Shown here: positions 62,176 through 64,000 of the stretch, piece by piece
How positions within the stretch are numbered: the first letter of the stretch is position 1
Layout: each line of letters begins with the position of its first letter
Assembly (NCBI GenBank): GCA_025345505.1
Contig: JANVCC010000125.1
Span: 1,721,317-1,785,316 of the forward strand
Direction: 5' to 3'
DNA from: Todiramphus chloris collaris
Lineage: Eukaryota > Chordata > Aves > Coraciiformes > Alcedinidae
Length of the DNA: 64,000 bases
Made by a program: the position numbers and the translations under genes
The notes under the pieces: model-generated
What the model was told of the DNA's origin: nothing
The model's input: the letters and a program-made list of their open reading frames with translations, nothing else
Database searches by the model: none

Positions 62176-64000
62176 TTTAGAGGAACTGTTCTCACCTGTG
62201 GTATTCTCCAAGCATTTCTAGACAGAGTTTACCAACATGGTCCCATGAACAGCACAAAACTTCAAGCTGTACGAAGCTTCACCTCCACCCCAGGCACTGG
62301 ATCTCTCAAAATGAAAATAATTTCATGACATCAATGTCAAGATGGCCTTCACAACCAGATTAAAATCCCCTCTGGCAGGAAAGGTAAATGGTTCCTCTAA
62401 CAAATGCTTCAAAATCGCCACGGATGGGACATCTCTAAACAGTATATACTGTTGTTCTCTCCAACAGTGAAAATAGGATCATCACCAAACAATATCTAGA
62501 CACACTGTGCACTGTTCCTGACGGTTTTTAAGGTCATGCAGAAACAGTGGCTCATTAGAAGCTCAGCTATTGTTTCTCTTTAACTCTGTTTTTCAATCAG
62601 TGCAAAATTATTTAGAAACAGGAAAAAAAATTCTCATTAGTGACAACAACCAAAGCAGGACGAGTGGCCTTTTCTTGGCCTTTTGTCCCTCTTATATGCA
62701 GAGGTGCCCCAAATGGCTTCCAACTAGTTTCAAAATGTGTGAACAAGTAACTATCTAAGAGTCTGCTTTTGCCATCTTTGACTCCACGGGGCAGGGGGGG
62801 AAGAAAGAGGAAAAAAAAAAAGCTGTATCTGGATTTCAGTATCTTCGTATTTGGAGCTAATGTGGTGTTATGAAATGAAAGCTGTTGTCAGTTCTGGGAA
62901 ACTTCCAGATGACAATCTTCAGTGAGTTAGCGGCATCAACAAGTTCATTTCCAAATGGCACATTTTATGCTTTTTGGTTTCTGAGTAGTTATAAGAGGCG
63001 GGAAGTAGAATGAGAAAGATATCTCTATAAAATATTACTGGGTAGCTGATGTGCAAATCATTAATATAAAAGACTACAGTTAGAGGAATGTAAAGCCTTT
63101 CAACTAGGGTATGAATAATTGCCAGAGAGTGTGATAGAGTTACAGAAAACTTGCCATCATCAAAGAGAAGCTATTATAGATAAAATGATACAGAATATTG
63201 TTTGGAATTACACTAAATTGTATTGCAATCTTTAAATCACTTTCCTTTTACAATCACTTTATACCTTCCACTTTCAAACACGTAATTTTGGGAAAGTACA
63301 GCGTTTTGAAAGACGTTGCAAGCTGAACAGGACTAAATTCTGAAAGGTGTGATATGTGCAAATATTTCATTTTAACTGGTGGCAGCTGTTAAAGGAAGTG
63401 AAAAACAGATCAGCTCTGTAATGGAAATAAAGCGGTCGTTGAGTACACCTCTGTACAGTGGCAAGAGAAGGAACAAAGCAAAAGCATCTGAGCTAAAGGA
63501 GCCTCAAGTGGCCACTGCTGTACACGTGCAGCTAACCAAGCTGTACGGCACGTGAAGCTCTTCACTCCACTCACAACAGCGCGAGTTAAGTGGACCATAA
63601 GTGTGTTTATGTTTGCAGAACTGCATCTTTCTCCTCCTGCAGAAATGATTCTTCGGCATCCCCATTGAGCTGCCCTGCATCTGCCCACTGTATTTTTATA
63701 TTAGAATGTTAACCTGCTGTTTCTATTGTACTCGTGCATGACTTGCTCCAGGGGTCAGGAAGCACCTAGTGTGAGCAAACCCCGGGAACCTTCTCCTTCA
63801 TACCAAGGAGGAGTGCCTGAAGGCCACCAAGTAACCATCCTTCTTCACCCTCCTTTAACACCAGTACACAAAACAAAGTCAGCAAACCTCCAGACTAGAC
63901 CCCAGGGTGAAGTTTTCCTACACAATAGTTAATGATCACTTCTAAAAATGTTTAGGTTTTAAGACACGGGTGGGTTTTGTGTGGACCTGAACTCACTTTC
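62176..64000. other. Unassigned non-coding DNA to the window end
   Basis: No gene or repeat family is recognised. It includes a G-rich patch near 62791-62802 followed by an A-run. The 92-codon minus frame at 63410-63688 has no domain and I do not call it a gene. Confidence 0.5.

Noticed and set aside
1-64000. CRISPR arrays, operons, ribosome-binding sites, riboswitches, tRNA and rRNA genes
   Set aside because: The sequence is vertebrate in character. I saw no regularly spaced repeats, prokaryotic gene structure, or tRNA/rRNA signature.

Overview
This window looks like bird nuclear DNA. The main evidence is at least seventeen CR1 (chicken repeat 1, LINE) fragments on both strands. Several end in the avian CR1 3' signature of short tandem ATTCTATG / ATTCTGTG octamers after a conserved GATGATCTTTAGAGGTC-type block. 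LTRs bounded by TGT...ACA, of the type common in avian endogenous retroviruses, support this. I found no convincing protein-coding gene, exon, tRNA or rRNA. The open frames are short, overlap on both strands, and lie in repeats, low-complexity tracts or composition-biased DNA. The window is best read as intergenic DNA or the inside of a very large intron.

Layout: 1-7.4 kb has an edge-cut CR1 piece, a CR1 reverse-transcriptase C-terminal fragment (1535-2045), an ERV LTR end (2613-2752), a short solo LTR with an exact 5-bp target duplication (5390-5642) and a 1-kb CR1 RT-domain fragment (6435-7435). From 8.5 to 14.3 kb there is a nested inverted arrangement. Two copies of one ~700-bp LTR family face each other (8509-9214 plus, 13590-14279 minus). 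Between them lies a second, unrelated inverted pair of 129 bp (10725-10853 and 12431-12559, 119/129 identical, no gaps, 1,577-bp spacer). This is the most unusual structure in the window.

14.3-23.7 kb is mostly unassigned, with A-tracts, a perfect 20-bp palindrome and one CR1 3' end. 23.7-27.0 kb is dominated by a long, ancient CR1 interrupted by about 500 bp of non-CR1 DNA. 27.0-49.9 kb alternates unassigned DNA with CR1 ends. These include an LTR fragment next to out-of-order CR1 pieces (32.4-33.0 kb) and a tail-to-tail CR1 pair with a tandem 20-bp junction (36.3-36.6 kb). 50-61 kb has no interspersed repeat that I can recognise, and 61.0-62.2 kb has two more CR1 ends.

The only functional possibilities I can suggest for unassigned DNA are AT-rich blocks with several ATTA/TAAT homeodomain-type core motifs (around 9.56-9.72, 11.7-12.2 and 37.8-38.1 kb). 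These resemble avian conserved non-coding elements, but only alignment can test that. No finding here amounts to a demonstrated new biological system.
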